Below are positions 7,720 to 17,712 of a stretch of DNA of 64,000 nucleotides, piece after piece (position 1 is the stretch's first letter; the number at the start of each line of letters is the position of its first letter). Source of the DNA: Desulfomicrobium apsheronum. Its GTDB lineage: Bacteria > Desulfobacterota > Desulfovibrionia > Desulfovibrionales > Desulfomicrobiaceae. The stretch lies in assembly GCF_900114115.1 (NCBI RefSeq), contig NZ_FORX01000008.1, forward strand, positions 1 through 64,000, read 5' to 3'. A program made the position numbers and the translations under genes. Under the pieces are notes generated by a model that did not search any database, was not told the origin of the DNA, and saw only the letters and a list, made by a program, of their open reading frames with translations.

Positions 7720-9801
7720 CTAGACCTGGAATTTTCCAAAATCAGCGACACGCCCCAGGGTATTGACCAGGCGATAAAGCAGATTCAGGCGATTGGCGCG
7801 CAACGCAGTATCTTCGCACATGACCATGACCCCGTCGAAGAATTCATCAACGGCCGGACGCAGGACCCGCAGGCGGGACAGCATTCCCGGATAGTCCTCC
7901 GTAGCCGCCAGTTCAGCCCAGACAGGCTCGATCGCCTGCAGCGTGGACCAGAATGATTTCTCCGCATCGATCTCAAGAAGATCCTCACGCACTGTCCCGG
8001 AAAGATCCTGATCGGCCTGCTTGCGGATGATGTTCGCCGCACGCTTGAAGGTCAGGACCGAAGCCTCGAAATCATCTTCGCGGCTGAATTCCGCCAGGGC
8101 GCGAACACGCAGCCAGGTATCGTGGATATCCGCGAAACCTGGAGCCATGGCCGCTTCCAGTACCAGGGTCGGGATGCCCTTGGCATTCCAATAGGCGCGC
8201 AGGCGCTGTCCGAAGAAGTCCATGAGCTTTTCAAGGGCCTCGTCCTCGCCGAACTTCCAGGTCACGTCAGAGTAGCCTTTCTGTGCCTCGCGCAGCAGGA
8301 CCCCGATGTCGACCCGAAGACCCATTTCCAGAATGATGCGGCACACTCCAAGGGCACTGCGACGCAGCGCATAGGGATCGGCAGCGCCCGTGGGCACCAT
8401 GCCAAGCCCGAAACAGCCCGCCAGATTGTCGAGCTTGTCGGTCAGGGACAGAATTGCTCCTGCCATGCTTGAAGGTAGCGGCGAATCCTGACCGGCGGGC
8501 AGGTACTGCTCGTAGAGCGCCTCGGCCACGATCTCGCTTTCTCCTTTGCGCCGGGCGTAGATGCCGCCCATCTTGCCCTGCAGATCGTCGAATTCATAAA
8601 CCATCTCCGAGACCAGATCGGCCTTGGAGAGGCGTCCGGCCCGGGCCATCGATTCGCCAAGTTCCGGCGCGACGACGGAGGCGATGAATGCTGCAAGCTT
8701 TTCGAGCCGGCGCGTCTTCATGCCCATGGTCCCCAAGGGGCCGATAAAGATGACCTTGTCGAGCTTGTCCAGCCAATGGTCGAAGGTCGCGGCGCAGTCG
8801 GACTCCCAGAAGAAACGTGCGTCTTCCAGGCGGGCGCGAAGCACCCTCTCCCACCCCTTGCGCACCAGTGCCGGTTCACGCGACTCGATATTGGCGGCGG
8901 TCAGAAAATACGGCAGCAGATTCCCATCTGCGCCGCGCAGGCCAAAACTCTTCTGGTGAGTTTCCATGCTGGTCAGCAGGACCTCGGCCGGGAGCTCCAG
9001 AAATTTCTCGTGAAATCCGCCGAGCATTGCGCGGGGGGTCTCGACCAGATTGGCGACCTGATCGAGCAGGGAATCAAGCCATTCCACACTGCCGCCCACC
9101 TCCGCCGCCAGACGGTCGCCTTCGGCTCTGATGGCCTGCTTGCGGTCGGCGGCGTCGAGAATGACCTTGCCGTCATCATTAAGAATCCGGGCGTATTCAT
9201 CGGCATGGGGAACGGTAAACGGTCCGGGGCCCATGACCCGATGGCCGCGGGTCTGATCGCATGCGTCAAGGCCGGCAAAGGCAAAGGGCACGATCCGGTC
9301 GTCGAGCATGGCCAAAATCCAGCGCACTGGGCGGCCAAAGGTGCACTCCTTGCCCATCCACTGCATTTTCTTGGGAAAAGTCAGATTCGGCAAAATCGCC
9401 AGACAGATCTCGGCCAGAATCTCGGAGGCCAGGCGTCCGCCGACGGTCTTTTTGAGGGCCAGATACTCGCCCTTGTCCGTCTTTTCCACATAGATCTGAT
9501 CAAATTCCACGTTCTGCGACTTGGCAAAACCCAGTCCGGCCTTGGTCGGATTGCCAGCCTCGTCGAAGGCGATGCGCGCAGGAGGACCCGACACGACGAT
9601 CTCCTCGGTCTTCTGCACATCGGCCAGACCGGAAATGTCCACCACCAAGCGCCGGGGGGTGGAAGCCGTGGCGACGCGCCCGAACTCAAGCCCCGCTTCC
9701 GTGAGCAGGGCTGAAAAACGTTCCGCCAGCTCCCGGTCCAGGAGCGGCAGGAAGCGCGCCGGCATTTCCTCCACGCCGATTTCAAGAACAAAATGCCTCA
9801 T
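7720..9801 (-). CDS. glyS: Glycyl-tRNA synthetase beta subunit
   Basis: 693 residues, the usual GlyS length. The N-terminus FVLEIGVEEMPARFLPL is the family signature. The central HD-like and C-terminal anticodon-binding (DALR-type) regions follow, with DYPGMLSRLRVLRPAVDEFFDGVMV near the end. Together with GlyQ it forms the alpha2beta2 enzyme that charges tRNA-Gly in the cytoplasm. It lies 36 bp downstream of glyQ in one minus-strand unit. Notably a tRNA-Gly(UCC) gene is found 8 kb further on. Confidence 0.97.
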   Translation of the reverse strand: MRHFVLEIGVEEMPARFLPLLDRELAERFSALLTEAGLEFGRVATASTPRRLVVDISGLADVQKTEEIVVSGPPARIAFDEAGNPTKAGLGFAKSQNVEFDQIYVEKTDKGEYLALKKTVGGRLASEILAEICLAILPNLTFPKKMQWMGKECTFGRPVRWILAMLDDRIVPFAFAGLDACDQTRGHRVMGPGPFTVPHADEYARILNDDGKVILDAADRKQAIRAEGDRLAAEVGGSVEWLDSLLDQVANLVETPRAMLGGFHEKFLELPAEVLLTSMETHQKSFGLRGADGNLLPYFLTAANIESREPALVRKGWERVLRARLEDARFFWESDCAATFDHWLDKLDKVIFIGPLGTMGMKTRRLEKLAAFIASVVAPELGESMARAGRLSKADLVSEMVYEFDDLQGKMGGIYARRKGESEIVAEALYEQYLPAGQDSPLPSSMAGAILSLTDKLDNLAGCFGLGMVPTGAADPYALRRSALGVCRIILEMGLRVDIGVLLREAQKGYSDVTWKFGEDEALEKLMDFFGQRLRAYWNAKGIPTLVLEAAMAPGFADIHDTWLRVRALAEFSREDDFEASVLTFKRAANIIRKQADQDLSGTVREDLLEIDAEKSFWSTLQAIEPVWAELAATEDYPGMLSRLRVLRPAVDEFFDGVMVMCEDTALRANRLNLLYRLVNTLGRVADFGKFQV

Positions 9802-9837
9802 AAAAAACTCCCTATCAAAAAGCCCGAAACGGGACGG

Positions 9838-10707
9838 TTAGGATACCAGAAGCGGATGCCCCATGGCCTCGCGCTGCTCGACGTAAAGCCTGGCCACATT
9901 CGATGCCAGGGCCCGGACCCGAGCGATGTACTTGGCCCGCTCCGTAATCGAAATCGCACCGCGCGCATCGAGCAGATTGAAGGTGTGGGAGCATTTCAGG
10001 CAGAAATCATAGGCGGGCCAAGGCAGCCCGGCTTCACACAGCTTCGCGCTCTCGGCCTCGCAGGAATTGAAGAATCCCAGCAGCATCTCCTGATCGGAGT
10101 GATCGAAATTGTACTTGGAGTGCTCAACCTCGGCCTGATGATAGACTTGGCCGTAGGTCACGTGATCATTCCAGGCCAGATCGTAGACCGATTCCTTCTC
10201 CTGCAAATACATGCACAGCCGCTCCACGCCATAGGTGATCTCGCAGCTGATGGGCTCGAGATTGATGCCGCCGACCTGCTGAAAATAGGTGAACTGGGTG
10301 ACCTCCATGCCGTTGAGCCACACTTCCCAGCCCAGTCCCCAGGCGCCAAGCGTCGGGCTCTCCCAGTCGTCCTCGACAAAGCGGATATCATGGACGTGCT
10401 TGTCGATGCCCAGAACGCCGAGGCTGTCCAGGTAGAGCTCCAGAACATTGGCCGGAGAAGGCTTCAGGATGACCTGAAACTGAAAATAATGCTGCAAGCG
10501 GTTCGGGTTCTCGCCGTAGCGCCCGTCCGTGGGCCTGCGGGTGGATTCGGGATAGGCCACCTTCCAGGGTTCGGGACCGAGCACCCGCAAAAAAGTGGAC
10601 GGGTTGAACGTCCCCGCCCCGACTTCCATGTCGTATGGAAACTGCAGCACACAGCCCTGATCGGCCCAGAAACGCTGCAGGTTGGTAATGACGTCCTGAA
10701 AATTCAT
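9838..10707 (-). CDS. glyQ: Glycyl-tRNA synthetase alpha subunit
   Basis: 289 residues. It opens [19 protein letters not shown] and carries the class II synthetase motifs, including [15 protein letters not shown] and [10 protein letters not shown]. This subunit holds the catalytic site for glycine activation. ATG at 10707 is preceded by AAGGAG on the minus strand. It sits 30 bp after recO and ahead of glyS, the normal glyQS pairing. Confidence 0.97.
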   Translation of the reverse strand: MNFQDVITNLQRFWADQGCVLQFPYDMEVGAGTFNPSTFLRVLGPEPWKVAYPESTRRPTDGRYGENPNRLQHYFQFQVILKPSPANVLELYLDSLGVLGIDKHVHDIRFVEDDWESPTLGAWGLGWEVWLNGMEVTQFTYFQQVGGINLEPISCEITYGVERLCMYLQEKESVYDLAWNDHVTYGQVYHQAEVEHSKYNFDHSDQEMLLGFFNSCEAESAKLCEAGLPWPAYDFCLKCSHTFNLLDARGAISITERAKYIARVRALASNVARLYVEQREAMGHPLLVS

Positions 10708-10737
10708 GCACAGCTCCTTAAAAGGGATCCATTCCGC

Positions 10738-11481
10738 TCAGCTCCGCACAAAACGGTTGCCTTCGCAGGTCAGGCCAAGATGACATTGAACAAAAGCGTC
10801 CACCAGACGGACGCACTCTTCCCGCACCTTGGCCGAAGGCACCCAGTCCGCCCATTCCCTGGGACCGGAACGGGCCAGGCCATGAAGCAGACTCAAGGTT
10901 TCGCGGGAAGTGGAAATTTTGGCTCCTCCGCCGGAAGGACACCGCAGACAGTAAAGGCCGCCTTCCTGCACGGCGAACACGGCGCGATGATGGGCATCAA
11001 GAGGCCCTCCGCACTGGCGGCACCGCTGCAGATCCGGCTGGTAGCCCTGGGAGAACGCCATCTTGGCGCGGAACATGAGCGGGATGAACCATGATCCCGG
11101 CCGCTCCTCGTCCAGGGCCTCGAGAGTCTCCAGCAAAAGCTCGTGGGCCGAGGCGTAGCCGTCCGGACTGAATGGCAGGGATTCAAAAAAACGCACGCAG
11201 TTGCTGACCATGCCGAGCTTCTTGAGGTCGCGCTTGAGCTCCCCGAAGCCGTTGATGAGCGTGCCCTCCTGCAGACACAAATACTCCTGCCGGCCCTGGC
11301 TGACACGAAAATGGACCAGGCTGAGCTGGTCCAGACAGCCGCAGAAACGCTTGCGGCTACGACGTCCGCCAAAGGCGAAAGCGGTCAGGAGGCCGTGCGT
11401 GGGAGAAAAAAAACGGACCCAGCAGTCCGCTTCTCGAAAAGTGCCCACCCGCAGCACCAGGACCTTTTCAGAAAATTCCAT
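10738..11481 (-). CDS. recO: DNA repair protein RecO
   Basis: 247 residues. The N-terminal OB-fold (MEFSEKVLVLRVGTFRE to about residue 80) is followed by a helical domain with a four-cysteine zinc site, CRQCGG near 150 and CLRC near 178, typical of RecO in this group. RecO helps RecR load RecA on SSB-coated DNA during gap repair. The stop is 30 bp before glyQ and the start is 30 bp after the RodZ-like gene, so it is likely co-transcribed with both. Confidence 0.92.
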   Translation of the reverse strand: MEFSEKVLVLRVGTFREADCWVRFFSPTHGLLTAFAFGGRRSRKRFCGCLDQLSLVHFRVSQGRQEYLCLQEGTLINGFGELKRDLKKLGMVSNCVRFFESLPFSPDGYASAHELLLETLEALDEERPGSWFIPLMFRAKMAFSQGYQPDLQRCRQCGGPLDAHHRAVFAVQEGGLYCLRCPSGGGAKISTSRETLSLLHGLARSGPREWADWVPSAKVREECVRLVDAFVQCHLGLTCEGNRFVRS

Positions 11482-11511
11482 GTACCATCCCCGGTCCCAC
11501 GCCTGCCGCGA

Positions 11512-12450
11512 CTACTCCACAACCAGGGTCTTGACCTCGCCCAGCGCCCCTTCGAAGGGATAGGGCTGGCCATCGAGCTCAAGCTTGACCCCGCCCGCGT
11601 TGCCGAACTTGATGCTCAGGGACTCGCTGAAATTGATGGTGGCCGTTTCGCCCTTGCGCAGGAAATAATCCAGAATCTTGTCGTCGGGCCGGGCCTGCAG
11701 CCAACTCGCGGAATGAGCCACTATGCGCAGGCTGCGTTCCCTGACGGGCTCGGCAGCGGCGGACTGTCCCGTCATGGCGTCCTGCACCTCTTCGACGACC
11801 GGCTCCACTACGGCAGTCTGCGCCGACTCCGGGGCGACCTCTTGCGCGGCAGGGATGGACGCCTCGGCGGTGGCATTCAGCGCTTCGCCCGAGGTGGCGA
11901 CCGTGTCCGCAGCGGACTCTTCCGCCGGTGTGGCCGCCACTTCCTGCATCTGGGTCATGGGAGCGGGCAGGGAACCGGACGGCAGGACTTCCGCCGGAGG
12001 AGCGGGGGGAGGGGTCAGCTCTTCTTCGACCGGGGCGGGAGCCTCGGGCACCTGGGAACGATAGTGATCGAAAATATACCAACCCAAGGCCCCGATGAGC
12101 AGGATGCCCACAATCGCGGCAATGCGCACGGTGGTCACGACGCTGCCCGAATCATGCATTTTGACGTGAATATGGGGCGCATGGGATTCCGACTGGTCGT
12201 TGTCCTTGGGCACGGGGTATTCACGACCGAAATGAGCGCACAATTCCTGCGCGTCCAGCCCCAGCAGCAAGGCGTAACTCCGCACAAACCCCCTGGCATA
12301 GACTGCGTGAGGAAACCTGGCGCTGTTGCCTTCTTCAAGGGCGATAATGACGGAAGGGGCGATCTTGGTCTTCTCTTCGACCGCCTCGACTGTCAGCCCT
12401 TTTTGTTCCCGGCCTTCGCGCAGTGCCGTTCCGATCTCAATCAAATCCAT
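11512..12450 (-). CDS. RodZ-like membrane protein with N-terminal HTH and DUF4115 domain
   Basis: 312 residues in four parts: a Cro-like helix-turn-helix at about 5-70 (IGTALREGREQKGLTVEAVEE), a single membrane helix near 110-128 (RIAAIVGILLIGALGWYIF), an Ala/Pro/Glu/Val-rich linker of about 100 residues, and a C-terminal DUF4115 beta domain (SLRIVAHSASWLQARPDDK). This is the RodZ architecture: cytoplasmic MreB-binding HTH, periplasmic tail, role in rod-shape cell-wall growth. The linker is low complexity and probably disordered. It precedes recO and follows the parvulin gene. Confidence 0.82.
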   Translation of the reverse strand: MDLIEIGTALREGREQKGLTVEAVEEKTKIAPSVIIALEEGNSARFPHAVYARGFVRSYALLLGLDAQELCAHFGREYPVPKDNDQSESHAPHIHVKMHDSGSVVTTVRIAAIVGILLIGALGWYIFDHYRSQVPEAPAPVEEELTPPPAPPAEVLPSGSLPAPMTQMQEVAATPAEESAADTVATSGEALNATAEASIPAAQEVAPESAQTAVVEPVVEEVQDAMTGQSAAAEPVRERSLRIVAHSASWLQARPDDKILDYFLRKGETATINFSESLSIKFGNAGGVKLELDGQPYPFEGALGEVKTLVVE

Positions 12451-12489
12451 ATTCAGGAAACTCCATGCATGGTTTGTCGAAACGCAGAC

Positions 12490-13407
12490 CTAAAGCTTCT
12501 TCTGGATGATGGCCTTGCCGCGCAAGCCATTCATGTATTCCTTGAAGCGCTCTTCGAGTTTGGGACGCATGATGGCTTCCCGCACCTCTTCATCCATGGC
12601 CGCCTGTTCCTGACGCGCTCCGTCCCGACGATTCAGCAGTTTCAGGATGACCCATTTGTCCTCGATCAGAAAAGGCTTGCCCATCTCGCCCGCATCCAGA
12701 CCCCGCAGGCCTTCGCGCCATGGCTCGGCCAATTCCCGCCAGCGCACATTGCTCATGACGCCGTTGTCGACCTTGGGGCCAATGGAATACTGTGCCACGG
12801 CCTCATCCAGGCTGATTTCTCCTGCGCTGAGCGACTTCCAGAGAGAATTGGCACGATCCTCGTCCACGAGCACAAGCATCTGCACGTCCACGATGCGTTC
12901 GGTGGTCAGTTCAGCACTGTTCTGAGCCTTGTAAGCGTCGATTTCTTCCTGGGTTACCACGACCTTGCGGCGCACCATGTAGCCGAGCATCTTGTGCTTG
13001 ATGATGTCTTCGCGACTGCGCTCCTTGAACTGTTCGGGGGTCAGGCCCTGAAGACGCAAGGTGCGTTCGAAATCCTCTTCGCTCAAACGGCGTCTGGCCT
13101 TGAACTGGCGGATTTCGTTCTCCACCTCGGAATCGGAGACCTCGATCTTGAGCCGCTGCGCTTCCTGACGCAGAATGATCCCGTCGATCATGTCGTCGAG
13201 CACCTGGGGAGCGATCTTTCCGGCCGTTTCGGGATCTGGGGTCTGCCCTATGACAAGACGGATCTGCTGCTGCAATTCCTGGAAGGTGATGATCTCGCCA
13301 TTGACCACGGCCACGATGCGATCGACCAGCTGCGCGGCCTGTCCGAGGCCCGCGAGGACAAAGAGAAGAGAAAGCACCAAAACAGCGCGAATACCGCATT
13401 TTTTCAT
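12490..13407 (-). CDS. SurA/PpiC-type periplasmic peptidyl-prolyl isomerase
   Basis: 305 residues with a signal peptide (MKKCGIRAVLVLSLLFVLAG, cleavage near GQA-AQ). It has a SurA N-terminal chaperone domain (VDRIVAVVNGEIITFQELQQQ, then VLDDMIDGIILRQEA) and one degenerate parvulin domain around 185-280 (LDEAVAQYSIGPKVDNGVMSNV). It probably assists folding of outer-membrane or periplasmic proteins. It has one PPIase-like domain rather than the two of E. coli SurA. It lies upstream of the RodZ-like gene (39-bp gap) and 194 bp after mfd. Confidence 0.85.
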   Translation of the reverse strand: MKKCGIRAVLVLSLLFVLAGLGQAAQLVDRIVAVVNGEIITFQELQQQIRLVIGQTPDPETAGKIAPQVLDDMIDGIILRQEAQRLKIEVSDSEVENEIRQFKARRRLSEEDFERTLRLQGLTPEQFKERSREDIIKHKMLGYMVRRKVVVTQEEIDAYKAQNSAELTTERIVDVQMLVLVDEDRANSLWKSLSAGEISLDEAVAQYSIGPKVDNGVMSNVRWRELAEPWREGLRGLDAGEMGKPFLIEDKWVILKLLNRRDGARQEQAAMDEEVREAIMRPKLEERFKEYMNGLRGKAIIQKKL

Positions 13408-13601
13408 AAATCAGGTCTCATTTTATTATTTTTGAGGAACATCGCAAGCCCCCATGCCCCGCGCATCATTTTCCGGGCCGGCCAATAAGGTGCCCAAAAA
13501 ACGTCCGGCAGCTCGCGACAAAGTTGACAATGCGCCCAACGTAGTACCCTTCAGTCCTGACCGAGTCCAGTTCAAACTTGGGAAGCTCCCGGCACGGCCC
13601 T

Positions 13602-16600
13602 TCAGAGCTTGATCCGCTCCCTGAGCACCAGCAGCATGTCTTTGAGCGAGTGCATGGCCAGGGTCGGCGAGGACCCGGCGGCAAGGCGCAGCTCCAGCTT
13701 GGCCGGCGGCAGAATCCGGGCACAGGCGGCATTTTCGCCCACCCAGTCCATGAGCTTGGAAAGGTCCACGTTATGCCGGGTTTCGTCCCAGTGGATAAGC
13801 GCCCGCTCCTCGAACAGATCGACCCGCACTGCGCCAAGCCTGCGCGCATCGATCTTGATCATGAGTACGGCCACAAAGGTTTTCAGCGCCTCGGGCAGGG
13901 AGCCGAAGCGGTCGCGCATGTCGTCCACGATTTCCACGATGGCCCCCTCGTCGTGACAGGAGGACAAAGCCTTGTAGTAATGCAGCCGTTCCTTGCCGTC
14001 GGCCACGTATTCCTCGGGAATGAGGGCCTGGAAACCGAGATTGAGCTCGGGTTCGATCTCCGTCTCGACCTTGCCGCCGCGCAGCCTTGTGACCTCCTCT
14101 TCGAGCATCTCCAAAAAGAGATCCAGACCCACCTTGCCGATGGTCCCGGACTGGGCTTCGCCGAGGATGTTCCCGGCTCCGCGCAGACGCAGGTCCTCCA
14201 TGGCCACCTTGAATCCGGCCCCGAGGTAATCCATGTCGAGAATGATCTTGAGCCGTTTGCGCGCTGTCTCCTGCAAACGATCCAGATCGGGAATGATGAA
14301 ATAGGCGTAGGCCTGCTCGCTGGAGCGCCCCACCCGGCCGCGCAGCTGATAAAGCTGCCCCAGTCCGAAAAGCTGTGCCTGGTCGACGATGAGGGTGTTG
14401 GCGCGGGGAAAATCCAGCCCCGACTCGATGATGGCCGTGCACACGAGCACGTCGAGTTCGCCGTGCCAAAACCTGTGCATGGTCTCTTCAAGGTCCTGGG
14501 CCTTCATCTGCCCATGGCCCATGCCGACCCGGGCCCCGGGGACCAGCGACGACACGAACTCCACCACCCGCTCCAGGCCCTGTACCCTGTTGTAAACCCA
14601 GAAAACCTGGCCGCCCCGGGCCAGTTCGCGCTCCAGAATGGCCTTGAGCTGGGCCGGATCGCGTTCCAGCAGGGACGTCTCCACGGGCTTGCGGTCACGC
14701 GGCGGAGTCTCGATGACGCTGAGGCCGCGAATGCCGGACAGGGAGAGTTGCAGGGTACGCGGGATGGGCGTGGCGGTCAGGGTCAGGACGTCGATAGTCG
14801 AACGCATCTTCTTGATGCGCTCCTTGTGCTTGACGCCGAAGCGCTGTTCTTCGTCGAGGATCAAAAGGGCCAGGTTGGAGAATTCCACATCCTTGGAGAG
14901 CATGCGATGGGTGCCGATCAGGACGTCCACCTGCCCGCGCCGCACGGCTTCCAGGGTGCGTTTCTGCCCGGCCGCAGGCACAAAGCGGCTCAGCAGTCCC
15001 ACCGTGATGGAAAACGGCTCCATGCGCTGCCGGAAGGTCTGGTAGTGCTGCTCGGCCAAAACGGTGGTCGGGCAGAGCAAGGCCACCTGCTTGCCGTCCA
15101 GGACCGCCCTGAAGGCCGCGCGCAGGGCCACCTCGGTCTTGCCGAAGCCCACATCGCCGCAGACCAGCCGATCCATGGGTTCGGGTTTTTCCATGTCCGC
15201 CAGGACGTCGGCGATGGCCTTCTCCTGATCGCGGGTCTCCTCGAACCCAAAGCTGGCCTCGAATTCCCAGTAGAGTTCCGAGATGGGATTGTACTGAAAT
15301 CCTTTGGTAATCTTGCGGAAGGCGTACATCTCGACCAGATCGCGCGCGATCTTGGCGATGGACTGGCGGGTGCGCTCGCGGGCCTTGCTCCAGGCCGCAC
15401 TGCCCAGACGGTCCAGAGCCGGAGCCGCGCCGTCGGGCCCCTTGTAGCGCTGCACCTGTCCCAGGCGGTCCACCGGCAGATAGAGCCGATCCTCACCGTC
15501 ATACTGCAACAGCAGGTAGTCGTTGGCCACATCCCCGAACTTGATGCGATGCAAGCCGCCAAACCGGCACAGGCCGTAATCGCGATGGACCAAAAGGTCC
15601 CCGGATTCAAGCTCGTCGAAGGCATCGAGGCCCTTGAATGCCTTGCCCGCGCTGCGCTGCGCCTTGGGAGCGCCCGGCTGGAGCACGGACTCGGGCAGAA
15701 TCTGGATCTCGGCCCAGGGCAGGCGCATGCCGTGCCCCAGGGAACCGACCAGCGCGAAGATCCCCCTGCCCGTGGCCTCGTACTCGGTTTTGAGCACATG
15801 GTCGTCCTGGGCCGCCAATTGCAAAAATTTCTTGCGGGACTGCTCGGTATGGAAACAGAAGATGGTCTGGGCGTAGGTCTTGCGCCAGACGGCAAGCTCC
15901 TGCATCAGCGCCCGCCATGGCCGGGAGCGGCTTTCCGGAGTCCAGAAAAGATCCTCGAAGGAGTTCACCCCTTCTTCGGGCAGGTCCAGCCCATCCTCGC
16001 GCACGCCCATGACCAGGCTCTCGCAGAGGACCTGGCGATTGTTCTCCCAGGTCTTGCGCACATCGCCCGGGGTCTGGATCAGGCCGTGACGTGGCCATTG
16101 CCGCTCGTCGTCGCGAAAAAAATTCTGCCAGGCCCAGCTTGTCTCGTCGAGCTTGGTCCGCAGATCCTGGGCCTCGGCCATGACATACACGCTTTCTTCG
16201 GGCAGCCAGGCTTCAAGGCCCACGGTCCGGGGATAATACATGCTCGGCGGCAGGTGCGGATGGACCTGCAGCAGCTCCTTTTCAAGCTCCGCCCGCACAG
16301 GCTTTGAGATCTCTCCCAGGCGCAGCCATCCGTCGAACATGCTCCGGGCCTCTTCCCTGTAGGTGTCGGCGCCGATGCATCCGGCCACGGGCAGAATGGT
16401 CAGGGATTTGAGATCGGCGCGCGAGCGCTGGGACATGGGTTCAAAGAGCCTGATCCGCTCCAGGGTGTCGCCGAAAAACTCCAGCCGCAGCGGATGGTCG
16501 TATCCGGGACAGAAGATGTCCATGATGTCGCCGCGCAGGGAGGTCTCGCCCACGGCGGTGACCATGGAAACGCGCGCATATCCCCAGTTGACCAGCGTCT

Positions 16601-17042
16601 CCAGGAGATCCTCCTGGGAAATTTCCTCGCCCTCCGACAGCTCCAGATGCTCGCGCTGCAGAAGTTCGGGATGCGGCCATTTCTGGATCAGATTTTCAAG
16701 CGGCAGCAGCACTCCGCGGCCACGCTTTTTCCGGGCCAGGGCAAAAAGGGCCCGCCATCGTTCCGGCCAGGGAGAACGGCGCGGGTCCTCCACGGTATAA
16801 TGTGGAAAGCGCAGCCAGCGCCTCTCCCAAAAGGGAAGGTTCCTGTCCTCGGGCGAAAAGAGACGCGCCAGGGAATCGTAAAGGGGCAGATCCGCGCTCG
16901 GCGGCAGCACCAGCACGACATTGTGACCCTTTTCGATCAGCGCCTGGGCCAGATACATCTGCGAGGCGGGCCCGCTCTTGAAGATTCTGGTTTGACGCTC
17001 CGCTCCATCGATGAGCTTCTGCAAGGCTTGGGGAATGATCAC
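13602..17042 (-). CDS. mfd: Transcription-repair coupling factor Mfd
   Basis: About 1146 residues. UvrB-like N-terminal modules come first, then the RNA polymerase interaction (CarD-like) domain around 480-560 (LLVHRDYGLCRFGGLHR), and a superfamily 2 translocase with Walker A GDVGFGKTEVALRAAF, the DEEQRFGVKHKERIK box, and motif VI QLRGRVGRSSEQAYAYF. The C-terminal TRCF domain closes the protein. Mfd displaces stalled RNA polymerase and recruits UvrA. The start is uncertain: GTG at 17042 matches the family N-terminus (IIPQALQKLIDG), while TTG at 17069 would add nine residues; neither has a good ribosome-binding site. Confidence 0.93.
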   Translation of the reverse strand: MIIPQALQKLIDGAERQTRIFKSGPASQMYLAQALIEKGHNVVLVLPPSADLPLYDSLARLFSPEDRNLPFWERRWLRFPHYTVEDPRRSPWPERWRALFALARKKRGRGVLLPLENLIQKWPHPELLQREHLELSEGEEISQEDLLETLVNWGYARVSMVTAVGETSLRGDIMDIFCPGYDHPLRLEFFGDTLERIRLFEPMSQRSRADLKSLTILPVAGCIGADTYREEARSMFDGWLRLGEISKPVRAELEKELLQVHPHLPPSMYYPRTVGLEAWLPEESVYVMAEAQDLRTKLDETSWAWQNFFRDDERQWPRHGLIQTPGDVRKTWENNRQVLCESLVMGVREDGLDLPEEGVNSFEDLFWTPESRSRPWRALMQELAVWRKTYAQTIFCFHTEQSRKKFLQLAAQDDHVLKTEYEATGRGIFALVGSLGHGMRLPWAEIQILPESVLQPGAPKAQRSAGKAFKGLDAFDELESGDLLVHRDYGLCRFGGLHRIKFGDVANDYLLLQYDGEDRLYLPVDRLGQVQRYKGPDGAAPALDRLGSAAWSKARERTRQSIAKIARDLVEMYAFRKITKGFQYNPISELYWEFEASFGFEETRDQEKAIADVLADMEKPEPMDRLVCGDVGFGKTEVALRAAFRAVLDGKQVALLCPTTVLAEQHYQTFRQRMEPFSITVGLLSRFVPAAGQKRTLEAVRRGQVDVLIGTHRMLSKDVEFSNLALLILDEEQRFGVKHKERIKKMRSTIDVLTLTATPIPRTLQLSLSGIRGLSVIETPPRDRKPVETSLLERDPAQLKAILERELARGGQVFWVYNRVQGLERVVEFVSSLVPGARVGMGHGQMKAQDLEETMHRFWHGELDVLVCTAIIESGLDFPRANTLIVDQAQLFGLGQLYQLRGRVGRSSEQAYAYFIIPDLDRLQETARKRLKIILDMDYLGAGFKVAMEDLRLRGAGNILGEAQSGTIGKVGLDLFLEMLEEEVTRLRGGKVETEIEPELNLGFQALIPEEYVADGKERLHYYKALSSCHDEGAIVEIVDDMRDRFGSLPEALKTFVAVLMIKIDARRLGAVRVDLFEERALIHWDETRHNVDLSKLMDWVGENAACARILPPAKLELRLAAGSSPTLAMHSLKDMLLVLRERIKL

Positions 17043-17320
17043 GTGGCGACCGGTCCGGGTTGAAAGCAACGGGTAAAAGCCGCCCCCGGGAAGGAGCGGC
17101 TTGGAGCCATGGCCATGTGCGAACAGGCGCTTGACCTCTCCGCACAGAATCGTTTTTCGTTGCCCAAAAGAGAGGCAAGGTCAAGCACTTGCGCGCGACG
17201 CAGACAGCCTCCCGCAAAGAGTACCGTCAATGCCGGACATTTTGGTGGACAGGCCTGAAACGGGTGCGTATTGGTCGATCCGTACCTAACCGTTCACCAT
17301 TCACGTCCAAGGAGCAGTTC

Positions 17321-17530
17321 ATGGCACGATTCCTTCCCAATGAGGATCCCTTCACTCTGGAAGACCAGCTCAAGATCCTCGGCAACGACGAGTTGCTCGA
17401 TTTCTGGGAAGAAAGCCAGATGCTCGACCGCTATCTCGAACCCACGGAACACGAAGAGCCGCCGTCAATGCACTACGAAAACGCCATCCTGAACGAACTC
17501 AGGTTGCGCCATTCCATGGGCGAGATATAA
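17321..17530 (+). CDS. Small acidic conserved-looking protein, function unknown
   Basis: 69 residues from ATG at 17321, with AAGGAG 6 nt upstream; a longer frame to 17189 has no ribosome-binding site. The protein is rich in Glu/Asp and Leu (FTLEDQLKILGNDELLDFWEESQML), predicted helical, with no signal peptide or cysteine. A strong terminator follows 22 bp after the stop, so it is a monocistronic unit divergent from mfd. I do not recognise a family. The good ribosome-binding site, terminator and codon usage argue that it is real. Confidence 0.7.
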   Translation: MARFLPNEDPFTLEDQLKILGNDELLDFWEESQMLDRYLEPTEHEEPPSMHYENAILNELRLRHSMGEI

Positions 17531-17551
17531 AGTTCCTGCCTTCGACGCTCC

Positions 17552-17581
17552 AAAGCTCCCTTTTCGGGAGCTTTTTTTTTG
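17552..17581 (+). terminator. Terminator of small acidic protein gene
   Basis: AAAGCTCCC and GGGAGCTTTTTTTTT form an 8-9 bp stem with a tetraloop-size loop and a nine-base T-run: a textbook rho-independent terminator. Confidence 0.92.
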
Positions 17582-17600
17582 CCCCCAGGCATATTTTGGG

Positions 17601-17635
17601 CAAAAGAAAAGCCGGTCAGGGACCGGCCGAAAAAT
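17601..17635 (-). terminator. Terminator downstream of tRNA-Gly
   Basis: GCCGGTC (17611-17617) and GACCGGC (17621-17627) form a compact stem. On the minus strand it is followed by TTTTCTTTTG. It lies a few bases past the tRNA 3' end. Confidence 0.8.
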
Positions 17636-17636
17636 C

Positions 17637-17712
17637 TGGAGCGGGAAACGAGATTTGAACCCGCAACCCTCAGCTTGGAAGGCTGATGCTCTAGCCATTG
17701 AGCTACTCCCGC
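17637..17712 (-). tRNA. tRNA-Gly, anticodon UCC
   Basis: 76 nt including an encoded CCA. The acceptor GCGGGAG pairs with TTCCCGC, the D arm has GCTC/GAGC, the anticodon arm TCAGC-CTTCCAA-GCTGA has anticodon TCC, and the T loop is TTCGAAT. All cloverleaf parts are present. It reads glycine GGA (and probably GGG) codons. It stands alone, followed by a terminator. Confidence 0.96.

Noticed and set aside
11143-13488. 781-codon frame on the plus strand
   Set aside because: Antisense to recO, the RodZ-like and the parvulin genes, all well supported; a product of GC-rich third positions.
13578-16307. 909-codon frame on the plus strand
   Set aside because: Antisense to mfd; no recognisable domains.
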